Assembly (NCBI GenBank): GCA_006503535.1
Contig: QYRS01000006.1
Coordinates: 2,542,001 to 2,606,000, forward strand
Source of the DNA: Arthrinium phaeospermum
Taxonomy: Eukaryota > Ascomycota > Sordariomycetes > Amphisphaeriales > Apiosporaceae
Length of the DNA: 64,000 nucleotides
Direction: 5' to 3'
The notes under the pieces were generated by a model that saw only the letters and a list, made by a program, of their open reading frames with translations, did not search any database and had not been told where the DNA came from. Each line of letters starts with the position of its first letter. Within the stretch, counting starts at the first letter, position 1. Both the position numbers and the translations under genes were made by a program. Positions 1-12,500 of the stretch are shown here, in pieces.

Positions 1-204
1 TTATAGTTGGGATATCTCTAAACTGTAGATTAATCTCCAATGACTATGAGCCTGGCAACCATGCAAATCCCTTGCAAACTCCGACGCCGTTCCATTGGAA
101 AAAAGAACTCAGAAAACGAGGCTTCGTGCTGTGGTAGTGGTGGTGGTGGTGATGATGATGGCGGTTTTGTTTTTGAGGTTTGTTGTGTGGTATGGCTTGT
201 GCGT
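1..204. other. 3' flank of the mucin-like membrane protein gene
   Basis: No gene is supported here. The stretch lies just downstream of the stop codon of the minus-strand gene at 205-1164 and is probably its 3' untranslated region. It holds a short GGT/GAT trinucleotide run near 136-162. The open frame on the plus strand has no coding character. Confidence 0.5.
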
Positions 205-1164
205 TTAGAAGTTGGTGCCCGTGTTGGAACTTGGAGCGTGGTATGACTCCAAGGTGCTCTGGAAGGGGCTGCGGCCGCTCATGCTGCCGGGCTCATTCTT
301 CTCAGGGCCGGCGTTGTTGAACTGGCTGGTTCCGGCGCCGTAGTTGACGAGGTCCTCACCGTCGTCCTGGTCCCGTCTTCGGGCACGCAGCCTCCAGACC
401 AAAACACCAACAGCGGCCAGAACAATGGCGCCACCGACACCCACGCAAACACCGATGATGGTGTTTCTAGTCTGGGGTGCCATACCATTGTCGCCCGAGT
501 TCGTTTGGCCCTCCGACAAAGTGGGAGTGACGACCGACTGGGTCTCCACAGCCGACGTGCGACCATCGCTCAGGGTAGTGGTGTAAGTGAAGATAGTGGT
601 GAAAGGCTTGGCGGTAGTAGTAGGCTTCGGGGTCTCGGTGAGTGTCTGGGGGACTTCGAACGTCTTTCCATCGGAGGTCGTCTTGACGGACGTAACGCGT
701 GTGGTCGGAGAGGTGTTGCCGCCGCTGTTGCCGCCGTTACCACCATCACTAGACGGCCCGGCGGGACTCGGGGTTGGGGTGGTCTGTCCGTTACCGTTAC
801 CGCCACCGCCACCGCCGGTCGGCGTAGTTGGCGCAGCGGTCGGGGTAGGGTTGTCATTGCCCTTGCTGGTCGTAGGATCCGGGCCCTTGGTCTGCTCTGA
901 TGTGGTGGGATCGGCAGGCTTCTCGGTAGTCTCAGGGGCCGCAGTCGTAGTTGGCTCGGGAGTGGGCGCGTTGGAGACGCTGGCAGCAGGCTTGCTCTCG
1001 TCGGCGGCGGCCGCAGTAGAGTTACTGCTGTCATCTGCGCGGGCGAGGTCGTCCAGGAGACCGGGCGACCGCTTAAGGATGTTCATGTCGAACCAAGTGG
1101 CCTGGGCGATGGTGAAGATGGACAAAGCCACCATCAAGAGGCGAATTAATCGCGTGGAATACAT
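205..1164 (-). CDS. Mid2-like single-pass membrane protein, Ser/Thr-rich
   Basis: This 319-residue protein probably sits in the plasma membrane with a glycosylated outer domain and may sense cell-wall stress. Residues 1-22 form a signal peptide (basic start, then LLMVALSIFTIAQA). Residues about 45-230 are rich in Thr, Pro, Ser and Gly with runs such as TPTPTAAPTTPT and a GGGGGGNGNG spacer, typical of an O-mannosylated stalk. Residues about 235-258 form one transmembrane helix, followed at once by a basic stop-transfer cluster (RLRARRR) and a 55-residue acidic, then Ser/Asn-rich tail. This order matches the fungal Mid2/Wtp-type sensors, but there is no Cys-rich WSC module, so Mid2-like is preferred over Wsc-like. 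A KR pair at 31-32 could be a Kex2 site. The start is a true ATG at 1162-1164. The sensor role is inferred from architecture alone. Confidence 0.8.
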   Translation of the reverse strand: MYSTRLIRLLMVALSIFTIAQATWFDMNILKRSPGLLDDLARADDSSNSTAAAADESKPAASVSNAPTPEPTTTAAPETTEKPADPTTSEQTKGPDPTTSKGNDNPTPTAAPTTPTGGGGGGNGNGQTTPTPSPAGPSSDGGNGGNSGGNTSPTTRVTSVKTTSDGKTFEVPQTLTETPKPTTTAKPFTTIFTYTTTLSDGRTSAVETQSVVTPTLSEGQTNSGDNGMAPQTRNTIIGVCVGVGGAIVLAAVGVLVWRLRARRRDQDDGEDLVNYGAGTSQFNNAGPEKNEPGSMSGRSPFQSTLESYHAPSSNTGTNF

Positions 1165-2357
1165 CTTTGAGGAGTCAAAATCGAGGTCGCTGAGGGGTGT
1201 CGATGATGATGATGATGATTGGACAGATCAGGACGATCTGTGGGAGATTATTGTTGTTTGGCAATCCCCTCTCCTTCTCTACCAAGTAACGCGAAGGTCA
1301 CACGTCAAACGTCTTAATCGACCTGTCCTCCTAGCGATGATCAAGGCCACTCCACGTTACCTCTGGAGTGTTGTTGATTAGAGTATCGGGTTGTCGGGTT
1401 GCGCGTTAGAATCTTGGGAGCGAGTGTAGGGTAGGAGTAGGGCGCAGATTCTGCTGTCGAGAACGAAGGTAGGCAAATGCCGAAAGGGACGAAAATAGCC
1501 GAGAGAACCGAAAAAGGGAAGAAAAGGACTAAAGGCTAGGCGCTCCTGTTTTTAATAGGATGTTTAGGTCAGTCAAAAGACCGAGAGGGAAAAACGAGTG
1601 TGGTAGTTGGGCAGATTATGTGTAGGTAGGTGGTCGGGTGTAAAGGAGCGCGGCAACAATGGAATTGGATGGACGGGTTTAATGAATGAATGGATTGGTG
1701 AGACTGGACTGAGCTAACTGGTGTGGTGGGTGGCCCGGCCTAAGTGGAATGGAGCGTGTCTGTCAATGGCCCCGTACTGGCGATACTTGCGATAGGGTAC
1801 AGCAGGCTGGTAGTTACCCGGGTCCCCTTGTACCTACATCCAATACATGCGCGCATTCTGCAGCCTACATGGCCTGGACATGAACCCAAGGGGGGGTGAG
1901 GGCTGACCCATCCAAGCCAGAGTCCGACAGCCCGTTGAGCCCATTGAGCCCATCAGGCCTACCAAGTGACCAGTCAGACGGCGCCTTTCACCAACCAGAC
2001 CCAAATAAAAGCTCGTATCCTAATACATGTACATTCAAAGCATGCTGGCCCGGCTTGGCTAGCTCGGCCCCCCCTAGTTGGCTTCACCCCAGCTAGCCGC
2101 TACGCCCTTACCTACGCCCTGAGAAGTGATCATGGGGGCATCTTGAACGCTGCGAGGACGAGATTGACGGATATCGTGGGAATTGAGAAATTGACAATCA
2201 GAGGGTTGTGGGATAGCAGCATGTAAGAAAGCGCGACGATGGACTGGATCAAATACTTTTACACATAACTACCCAAGTTATCGTAGGAGGCGATCCGAGG
2301 TGCTCCGTAGATGGCAGCTCAAACTTGTGTCGGCTTATTAGTAGTCCCATCAGCCTA

Positions 2358-2378
2358 CAATCAATCAATCAATCAATC
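2358..2378. repeat. (CAAT)n microsatellite
   Basis: Five copies of CAAT in tandem, in intergenic sequence. No functional claim is made. Confidence 0.8.
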
Positions 2379-3799
2379 GCCTACGTTATGCAGGCTTGCT
2401 GGTCGCATGCGTGGCTAGCAAGAACCGTTCGTTCTGGATTTACCACTATTTGCAGCATCCCCGGCATGTCCATGCCCCTCCCATCTCCCCTGTTCCCATT
2501 TGACGTTCGGCATCGCGACGCCCACACCATATCTACTGGTACACGTTAGTAGGTGCATGGTGCATGATGCGAGTGCTGTGTCGAGATGCACCCGATCGAG
2601 GATTTATTATTCGCAAAGAAGGCAAAATTCTCCTTCAAAGGTCTGTCGATGTCCTAGGTAGATGCCGCCCGCACATGACATCGCACCACATCGGGTGGCT
2701 TGTGTTCTGTTCAGACCAACGGGCGGCGTGCTGCGGCAGCTCATAATCGCGGGATTTTGTTTGTCCCAGGGCATGGGCTGCTGGAACAGGCATGATCCAT
2801 CTTGGGCTGGGGGTCAGGGTCTCTCTGCTCCTGGAAGGTAAATGTTAAATTCAAACAATTACAACCAACTCCACAGCCTCCAGCTCCGGGCCAACGAAGA
2901 AAAAAAAAGCCCACCATCAACCCTTATTCCGCTGCAGCCGTCGACAGTTGGGCCATCTAAGCCACCTGCCTCGGATGCGCTTGTGGCATATTGCAACCTC
3001 AGGCATGAACTCCTTCTCTTTTCTATTTCGGGGGCGGCCTCTGCGCAGCGGGGACGACGAGTTCCTTCTACCCAGAATCTGCTCTGCGAAAAGTTCTGTG
3101 CTGAGAGGATAACACTGCCGCTACCTTCCTTTGCCGAAATGACCAAAAATAGGACGTAATCTCGTTCAGCTCCAGCACAACTCTCCAGGGTAACTGGGTA
3201 TCTGCCGAGGCCGAGAGCCAATCCCTAACATAAAGGGACTTTATGCCCGGCGGTCTGCGATCATAGTTGCATTCATAATGGACGGTCCCTATGCCGATCG
3301 CCCCAGGTTCATCAGTCATGCAACACCCGGAGAGTTTACTTGGAATCCGGTAACCCGCGCCTGGGGGGCACAGTTCCGTCATTGCTTCGCGACTCAAAAC
3401 ACTGCTGCAGCAATTCCTTGATAACCCGACCCACGCCCTCCCGTGGGAATGGCTCACAGGCTCGGGCTGAGTGCTTCTTCCAGGCGTCCTTCCACTGCTG
3501 ATCATCGGAGGCGCTGACGTGTGCGTGCCATGGAGGGGTTGAAGAGCGGGTGGCGAAGCCACCAAGCCAGGTTTCTCTTTGACGTGCAGAGGTTTATGCA
3601 CTAACATAACCTGCTTGCTTACCTACTCACTCACCTTACCTGCCGCTGCCAGGGCCACGCCGATCAGCTCGTGGCCCTCAAAACAAGAATTGTAACCACC
3701 TAGGTTACGCGTAGTCCCCAGTTTCCGAGAGGAAGGGAAAAAAGACCCTTCAAGATCTGCCAATGACACCGATCGGAGGATGCCATATGTAGATTAGAT

Positions 3800-6700
3800 C
3801 AGTCCCGTTGTGTTATCCGCTGCTTCACGATCTTTCGGGGGAGGGCCCGCCAGCTGGTGCGCCCAAAGCGAATGGGCATACTTACCACACCACGCACAAC
3901 GTTACCTCCTCCTTAATCGCAGTCGTGCCGATCAACCTAAAAAGCCGGTACGTGGCTGCTGGCTGTCTTAGGGGTCTGGACAAGCCTCTTCGTTTTGTGA
4001 AGAACTAGCAGGTATGCCAAACTACCGCTACAGAACGCCTCCAGCGATTACGAATGAAGCGGTGCTAGCCGCTAGTTTCTTCCAGCCACTCGGGTTTCGA
4101 CACCATCATCGTCATGGCTCTCCGCTATTGGACCCTTCAGTCGAGGCATCTCCCGCTGCCAAGTCGAATATACTACTACGTAAGGGTGGCATGTGGACTA
4201 GTCAAACATATTAGTGCGCTTGAATATGGAAACTGAACTGGTTCAGGTTATGTCAGGCAGCGCAAAACCCGATGAGCTAATCATACGGACAGCGAGCGGT
4301 CAGCTCGATCGGATCGCGCACACTTTGTCTATCAATGTTTGTTGGTTGGGAGCCGCCCGAGCCCGATGGGTAAGGTATGGAACTGTGTGTTCGTATCTTG
4401 CCGATGGTTCTTGGGACGTATTGGTGCATTCGCGGCCTCCCGTTTTCCTTAGGTAAGGGATGACACGATGGGGCTACCTGCCACATTCCAGCGCCAAGAC
4501 GTAGATTTTCTTCAACTGTGCCACCGCCATGTATGCGTTGGTGTCTTCTGTCGATCACATGGTATCCGAGTTACTGCTTTGTTCGAACGACGTCTATGTC
4601 CTTTTTGACGGGGTATGCCGTTCCTCACCAGCTACAGATATGTGATTCGGTCTCGGGCAGTCCAGGACTCATGTCAAGATCCAGAGGGAGGTCTCTAAAC
4701 ATGCCATTGGAATTATCGCCCACCTTTAAAAAAAAGCAATATGCTATTTGAGTTTCTCATACATGCGTCGTTTAAGTCTCGGGTCGGACAGCTGATGTGC
4801 GTACGTTGCTAATGACCTAATTTTGTTGCTCTAAGAGGGAATAACCCCCCCCCCTTTTAGTCCTCATTTTGGATCAAGAAACCCTGGTCGTACAGACTTC
4901 GCAGATGCCCGGCGACATTAGTAATGCTTGTGTTTCTCTCATTGCATGGCGTCAAACGCATCTGGTGTAGTCTGATGCAAGATAAAGGGCATGGATTACA
5001 TACTTGAGGATCGTTTATTGATGTAAAGGGGGTACACAGTAACAATTCTTACGAGGCCCCTTCGCTGTTTACCCAAAACTGTCTTATATACTTCGGCAAT
5101 CCGATCTTGTTGGACAACCTCATCACTTGCCGTGAACGGTTACTAAGACGTAGTAGAGAGACTCCTAATCCATGTGGCTCGTCGCATGGTCAGATATACA
5201 TGGCCAGTGGGTTGCCATCGACTCTGGCTGATCAATACGCCGTCGCAGAAAAAAAGGGGCGCGTTCGTGTTGCTCGTCGGGGCGTTAGACAAGCGTCATT
5301 CTTATAGTTGTCGTCGTAGGGCCATCATGTCTTCGCCGCGAGGCTGAGGCAGAAGACGAGAGTCGTAGTCAGCCATAGAGATAAGTATACGATGTATGTT
5401 CAGGTGATGCCGTGTGTATATTAGGAGGCTGATCGGCTCTGCTTGAGAACCGTAGGCCCAAGCCAGCAGCCGTGCCATGGAGCTCGCCGGTAAAGTAGCC
5501 ATCACCCTCAATGGCTGGCGAAATTCAATCAACCTGTGGCCAATTGCTGTCAACACGGGTCAAGCCTGTGATTTACAACAGCCATGGTCCATGTCATATA
5601 CATCTTCTGCCTGGCTCAGGGGCAGTCCCGACTTCCCTTGCAGGTATGAAGAGCGCTCGGTGACAACCCGTTCCGGACGACAGCATACGTGTTACTGGAC
5701 AGTATATGGTCAATGGTGCCTTTACTTACTAATTCGCTATCCGATATTCCCAGTCTCGATGGAACAGGGTTTTCTAGGATAGACATCTCCAACGACGCCA
5801 CCTCCATGATGGGTTCAAGATAGCGACAACGTGTGTGTTGACTGTTTCATCCCGAATCACGAATGGGCATGGATATCTAGAGAAGACATATGTAAGTATT
5901 CAACCAGAATCCACTCTGGTAAAGAGTTCGGTATATTACTTCTAAGATCGGCTTTTATTGTGTTGTGCTGCCAACTACCGGCTTGCCTGCGAATTGGATG
6001 GACGGCTGGGAAGTCGACAACTTATCTCCTTGGTTCAAGATATAGATTTCAACTGTCCCGTGGCTTCATGCCAGCTTTGCAAATAGGGTACACGAATAGT
6101 GAATAATCAGAATTGTCTCCAGAGTATTGTGTATTCGTGATGGTCTAATACCGGCGCTATAGAGGTGATATTCACACCCGCAAACCGTGGTTCTAACTGC
6201 AGAACTATTACACTGGGAAGCTGGAGACTGAGCAAATGTATGCATCATCAGCTCTTGAAGACTGCGTTCTGGTAGTTCTATCTCTAGCATGGCCTTGGCC
6301 GTCCACTCTGGAGACCAACCGCCGTAACCCAGCTCGCTACCTAGTCCCAGAAACGTGGACCTCCGTATCTTTCTCCGGTCTCTGTCAGCTCCATGCAAGC
6401 AACAATTGACAGACGCGGCCGGCAGGAGAGCCTGTTAATCTCGGCCTGCTCATTATTAACAGCGCCGTCAGTACCAGTCGCAACCCCACCATCGTTGACA
6501 TTGTATTTCGAAAACAAGAATCCTCAGGATTTAGTAATCGTTTCTTGCTGCATGAGATGACAACGTCGTCACCGTCTATGAATCCGTCGCTCTATAGAAT
6601 GCCGACAGCGCGATCTAACACATTCGCTTGAACACTGGGAGGTTTTCGTCCAACACGAGGATAAACGTGATGGTCGAGACCGTCTTTCCATCGAGGAAAC

Positions 6701-7990
6701 CGAATAGCTGCGTGTCCAGGGCAGCCGTTTACCACGCCCACGCCCACGCCTACTTACCACGAACATGTGCTTTACAATGGGGTCTCTTGACATAGTTGCC
6801 GGCACATGATGGGTCTGCGGTGCTTACGGCTTCTAGCGCGGCGATTTACCGCGAATATTCATTGATGGGAGGCAGCTGGTCTATTAGTCACTACCTACGA
6901 TGTCGCTGAAACAGATGCCCAGTGTCGGTACACAGTCTGCCAAAGGTGAGCATGGCGCTTTCGGATACGGCAAGTGATACTGTCTATAGTATATCTCGAA
7001 GTGAGCATCATGCCATTGCGAGCGAGTATTGGTGCCCTCTATCCCCAGTTTCATAGAAAGGTACCTAGCTAGACTTTGCCGATGAGCTGTCACTATGGGT
7101 ATCCCTTGTACCTCCTTCATGACACCCGTATCTGGCATCCGGACAAACTCCGTCGCAATGGATGAACAAGATATCACGTACACGACTGTCTACGAACCAA
7201 CCATAATATGATACCACCCAAGAATTCCAGTCCAGACGGTATACGGAAAACGAAAAACTAGCAGATTGATATCGATTGGTGTCTGATCGGGTTCTCAAAT
7301 GCTGTATAACACAGCTGTATCCGGAGTACGGGTACCAACCACTATGATTGGCTTCTTCAGACTACCCGCTCTGCCTTGTCCGGGCATTAATAGCGATGAT
7401 CTCCTTGGGTACTACAAGTAGAATGCTTATCTAGAATGGCCAAATGCATTTGCATAGTCTCCGTTCTCACTATTCGGGACATTTATTGCGGACTCCGCTA
7501 TATTGACTCATGATTTTCCTTAGGACGCGGTCGCCGACAAGGTGATAAAAAGGATTTGCGGGCGATTTTCATAGCGTGTGGATGCTCTGCTGGCAGCGCC
7601 AATTTTGGTGCAACCCTCCGGTTATGCAGGAACGCGAGTCAAAGGCGTTAATCCGAGGCACTTAAGTTGGCGCCCCGGGGTAACCCGCCTCACAGCAGAT
7701 AAAGTTGGTGTAGTCAATGTGCGATTCGTGACTTGATACTGGCCTGAATGCCAGTTGTTGATATCAAATTCTGCGATCCGATGACATTGATTGATGAATG
7801 CATTAAGATGAATAGATTGTGCTTAAAGCCCCAGGTGGTCAGAGCCGTGATTCCCGTTGGAAAGCTATCCTTATGGGGCTACTGCTACCCGGTGCGCATC
7901 CCTACTGGGCATAGTACATAGATCCTAATTTACTGAAGCCCGGCACAGGGCCAGAGAAAGACCAGGAACAGAGACCGTGATAGAGAAAAA
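3800..7990. other. compositionally distinct gene-poor block
   Basis: By eye this stretch lacks the CT-rich tracts and the TACCTACC-type motifs found in the other intergenic DNA of the window. It has nearly even base use and many short frames on both strands. One minus-strand frame through about 6617-6727 translates to a protein-like hydrophobic stretch containing ITFILVLDENLP, next to a GTAAGT donor-like site at about 6760. Nothing matches a family I know. It could be an old, eroded gene or ordinary non-coding DNA. Confidence 0.25.
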
Positions 7991-8964
7991 AAAAAGTTTA
8001 AAAGTTTTGCTTGTGCTTTCGAGCCTCCAGGCCGTAGTGATGTCAATCAACTATTAGCCGCCTACCAGCCTGCCTTAGCCATGGGGGGAAGGAGCGAGTG
8101 AGTACGAAATGAGAAACAATTGTCTCGCCTAACTTACTCGAAATATCCTGCAACAAAGTTTCGACAGGCTGTCAAAATACTTGACAACAATGGTGTTTTG
8201 AAACCAAGGAACGAGCCAGCCCTTAGCCAGCCGATGCGCACCACGTAAGTATGTACATGGTATTTGTTTATTTTCGCCTCGGGCCACCCCCAAACGCGAC
8301 AGACTATAGGCTGTGATCATTTCTGAGCATCTGCTCGATGTAAAGTGCTTAGGCGAATCATCGTCATTTTCGTGTTGATTTCATTGGCCGAGAGGGAAAA
8401 TTAGGGGGTTGACTATGAACGGACACCATTGAAAATGGAGAGAGAGAGAGATTGGGGCCTGTCAAGGGTCTGGGACTTGTGATAGAGAAGATGGGGCCCG
8501 CTTGCCGAATCGGTTTGACTTGAGCAGTTAGCAGAGCGGCCCAGAGATACCTCGATGCCCCAGCAGCTGCACAGCAGGGCAGCAAGTCACTGCTGCACTC
8601 CAGACTCGCATCGATGCTCATTACATGCACAATCTGGTCCAGTTCAACTTTCCTCATTAGGACAAGCCCTCTGCCCGCTCGACAGCTCTTCCCAGTTTGG
8701 GACTGACACCGGCGCAAGTAAACGACCACTGATGAACGTGGCAATCCTGGACAGCGCAGTCGCTTGCTTGTGCTCATCTTGAATTAATTCAATTAACCCA
8801 CGCCAGCCAAACCCTTTACGAATTCCGTTGACTCCCACGCCTCCACACCCATCATCCACCACACACACGGCCTTTCTATCGCGTCGTCCTCTTTTTCCCT
8901 TGCTCGTTTCTGCTGTCCAGTGTTCGCAAATCCCTCCTTCTGCAAGCCTGAGTATCCGAGTCCC

Positions 8965-9084
8965 ATGATACCCGACAGCTCAAGCCCGTCGCTCGAAGTG
9001 GATTACAGCGGTAGCGACTACGACCCGATGCCTTCGACAAGCTAACAAAGTCGTGTTCTCTTACTCGTTCCTTTAATTCTTCAG
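8965..9084 (+). promoter_or_regulatory. leader of coiled-coil gene: uORF and 3' splice site
   Basis: A 26-codon upstream frame begins with ATG at 8965 and ends with TAA at 9043-9045. Its product contains the acidic stretch LEVDYSGSDYD. The stop overlaps a textbook branch site (GCTAAC), followed by a pyrimidine-rich tract and TTCAG ending at 9084, so a leader intron probably ends here. The best nearby donor is the unusual GTAGCG at 9010 (75-nt intron); a donor further upstream would remove the uORF. Splicing from 9010 does not join the uORF in frame to the main gene. A second candidate leader intron begins with GTATGT near 9368. Confidence 0.4.
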
Positions 9085-9511
9085 GTCTTTATATTTTCTC
9101 TCTCTCTCTATATCGGTGGCCGCGGCTGTTATATATCGAACAGCACACCTGATTCATTTGGGCCTATCATTCCTTATTGCATCGGTTTGACCCTCGACAA
9201 GACGCGTCGCGACGATCGCTACCTGATAATATTCCTTTGACGACCCGCTCCGGAGCCCTCCAGCGCTCCCCCAGGTCGCAGAGGTGTCACTTGGCGACGC
9301 AAGAGAAATTATTTAGAGACTCAGCAGCAGGCGATTCCTTCTTCGTCTGCGCGCTGATCTCACTTGGGTATGTAAATTACGTGACCCCGGCTAGGCTGAG
9401 CTTCAGCCACAACCCAAATTGCGGGCATCCGCCGAGCACATGCGCATATGTTGATAGCCTCGACGCCAATACGAACTTTGCTTGTTGTTCCTATCTACAA
9501 TATTCTGTGAC

Positions 9512-12500
9512 ATGTCCACTGATCATACGCCCGATGGTATAGGTACCCCGAAGACGTCTTCTCAAAGGCCGTCAACTCCTCCTGGTGCTTCTGCACAGGA
9601 CGGCATTGGAACTTCGCGATCTCGTGCCCTGTCGTCCCCGAGATCCCCGGCCTTCTCTACCAGTTCCACCGTTGATGGTTCAGACGACCAACAGTCATCC
9701 TCTCCGATCGTTCCGTCGCTGCCCGCCCCTCGGCTTCCCGAGCGAGCCCAGGAACATCTGAGGAGAGCCGTTTCGCCACAATCCCGCGCCGAAAGCGACG
9801 ACGACAACAATTACGTGACTACTAGCTGGGGCTCACCATACCCGCCCTCGGAAGGCAGGCATCTACGCCAGACGAGCTCCAGCAGTGAAGCATCAGACGA
9901 CTCACCGATTCATCGCTTGGCAATCCAGACGCCCTTTTTGAGAACCGTGCCTCTGATCCCGCCACCCGATCAGGACCGCCACCAATCGTCGCAGTTGTCC
10001 GAAAGTGCTGCTGTACTTGTGAATCGTGTACGAAGGCCCGTCCGTAGTATCACGGAGGACTGGATCCGTGCTCACACGACCCACGACCTTACATCGGAGC
10101 AGCGTCACTGGTTGAGTGACGGAGATTATAGTGAGCACTCTTCACTGAGCGGCTCAGTTTCAAGCGACGAGGCTGGTTCGTTCGAGGAAAACGATCCCTG
10201 TACACCTCGTGCGTCGACTTTCCCCCGAACTTCTCGCGGGCACCCAAGGACACGTTCAAGCAACGAGACTTTGAGACAAGCAACGTTGAATTTAGCAAAC
10301 GTAGATATGGATAATCTTAATGTGGACACGGGCAGGCGTGCCCAGGATGTGGCGAGCATTCATACCATCGATTCGGCGGTATCCGACACGACAAGCAAGA
10401 ACGAAACGCCGAAACTGGACCGGATGGCGAGCGTCAATGGCTCCCTGCGCGATAGTCAGCTTCCTGCCACGCCCTCGAAGCCTGTGAAGCCGGCTGGGGC
10501 GCATACGCCGCGATTCCGGAAGAAGGTACCCTGGAAAGGCAAGAGTATCGTCGTTCATATTCCTCGTGATAACGAGCGGTGGCAAGGCGGCAGCAAAGGT
10601 CTCAAATCGCTTTCATCCAGTGATATTGAAGCTATGTACAAGTCGTGGGAGGAGCTTGGCTACAATACTCAGGGCTTTGACCTGGATGCGCCGCGTGGCA
10701 ATCTGGATCCCTTGGAGACTTCGTCTCAAAGCCGAAACGAGTGGCCAAACCTGGGTGACATAGCGAGAGAGCGTTCTCAGCGCAAATACCAGGTGACACT
10801 GCCGGATCTGAATGCGTGGAAGAATTATGTCAACGAAATTGCCGAAGCCAAGCTGAGAGCTCTTGGTGTTTCGTTCGGCGACGAGGATCCAGCGCCATCT
10901 GTCTCGCCTGTCCCGTCCAACTTGAGCAGACAGACGTCTGGCCAGTACCCGCCTTTGCCTTTCTCGCCTCCCATTCCGACACTCTCGGCAGGTAGCGCTG
11001 GCCCTCAGGGTTTCCCATTCCCGGGAGCGTTCCAGCCAACCTCTGGCGCCCAGAGCCCCGCGTTAACCTCGCACTCGCCATTCAACGCGCCGGGCAAGTA
11101 CAACCCGAGAGCTTCGATCGCCATATCACCAAACGAGCTACCGTTCCACTTCAATGGGCAGCCTTCTCCTCATGGGTGGTCTCCTCATCAGATGCTTCTT
11201 AACCAGCAATTGGGCCGGAGTCGCTCACCTTCAGTCATGAATATGAGCACCGTTGTGTCCCCGACGTCCCCGTTCCAACATGAGAATATTCCTTCGCCCT
11301 TGGGCCTGCACCAGCGACATCAGTCGCTGCAGTTTCCTATGTTGCCACATCAGTTCCTCCAACGGCAGGATTCGGCCAGAGCTTCGCCCCGGCTGCAGGA
11401 ACTACGGGAAGTGGATGAGGAGGTTCAGAGCAATCCATACGAAGCCAACAGTACTTCAAACCCTCCCACTTCAAACCCCGAGACTGCTGCTCCTTTCATC
11501 AAGCACAATGCTAGTGCAAGTCTGCAGAAGGAGATTGATGATGCCGAATATCATCTGGAAGAGCAATTCCGCGAGCAGCTTGAACACGAGGACTACAGCC
11601 CTCACAACGAACAACAGAAGGCTGAGACTGGTACCACGGAATCGGAAAACCCTCCGTTGCCATTGCACTCTAGGGGCCCATCTGTACACTTTGGAAACTT
11701 TGGGACAGACCCGGCTGAGGGTCCGGTTTTGCACCACCCACGACCCCACAGCCGAGGCCATTCCCTAACTCAGAAAGCATACTTCGATAGTGACGAAGTC
11801 CGAGACAGCACTGACGAAGGGAGCATTAACAAACTGCCAACCATCCACGCGAACAAGGGCGACGAGTCGTATGAGATCGAAATCAACCCTAGCAATATGG
11901 GTACCCCTGTCCAGTCTTTCGACCTCATCAATCAAATGCATTCGCGCGAATTTTCTACTTCTAATAATCCTTGGGCAGATGCCGTTTCCCAGAACGGAGG
12001 CGGCGAGCGCTCGTCGCGGCGTCCCAGCCATGCTAGCAAGCATTCTCTATCTTCGCTGAACGCCAATGCTGCGGAGTTCAAGTTCAACCCTGGATCAAGC
12101 AACTTCACTCCCGGCGGATTCAACTTCAATGCCCCAAGTTTCCAGCCTGGTGCTCCAAGCTTCCAACCCATGTCATTCCATGGATCACAAGCTTCGGTCA
12201 ATGCTCCTCAGTCTGCTACTTCGAGTCACTTCAATATTCCTCAGTCCGCCACTTCGAGCCACTTCAGCGCTGCTCCTTCCAACGCTTCGGCCAAGAGCAA
12301 GATCACTGCTGCAGCACCGGCTTTCACGCCTCAGCAGAGTGATTTTAGCTTCCCGGCGAAGAGCGATTTCAATTTCTCTTCGTCTGGGCCAAAGTTCAAT
12401 CCTGATGCTCCGACATTCCAGCCGTTTGGCTCTTCTTTTGCGCCTTCCATTACCAGTGCTACTGCTTCCGGCAACGAGAGCAGCAGTAATAGACCAACCG

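Larger units (their letters stand above)
1165..8964. other. long intergenic region, no supported gene
   Basis: About 7.8 kb separate the minus-strand membrane-protein gene from the plus-strand coiled-coil gene. The first 0.7 kb must contain the promoter and leader of the former, with CT/GA-rich stretches and a GAT repeat at about 1203-1220. A CAAT tetranucleotide run lies at 2358-2378. Open frames such as 3068-3607 on the minus strand (179 codons) and 8364-8777 show no family resemblance, start mostly at non-ATG codons and are broken by frequent stops in neighbouring frames. I see no tRNA or 5S rRNA. Confidence 0.5.

Noticed and set aside
570..1381. Long frames on both strands around the mucin-like gene
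   Set aside because: Overlap the supported gene in other frames and consist of Pro/Arg or Val/Gly runs derived from its Thr/Pro repeats.
3068..3607. 179-codon minus-strand frame
   Set aside because: No homology pattern, no supporting splice or start context; length is within chance for this GC content.
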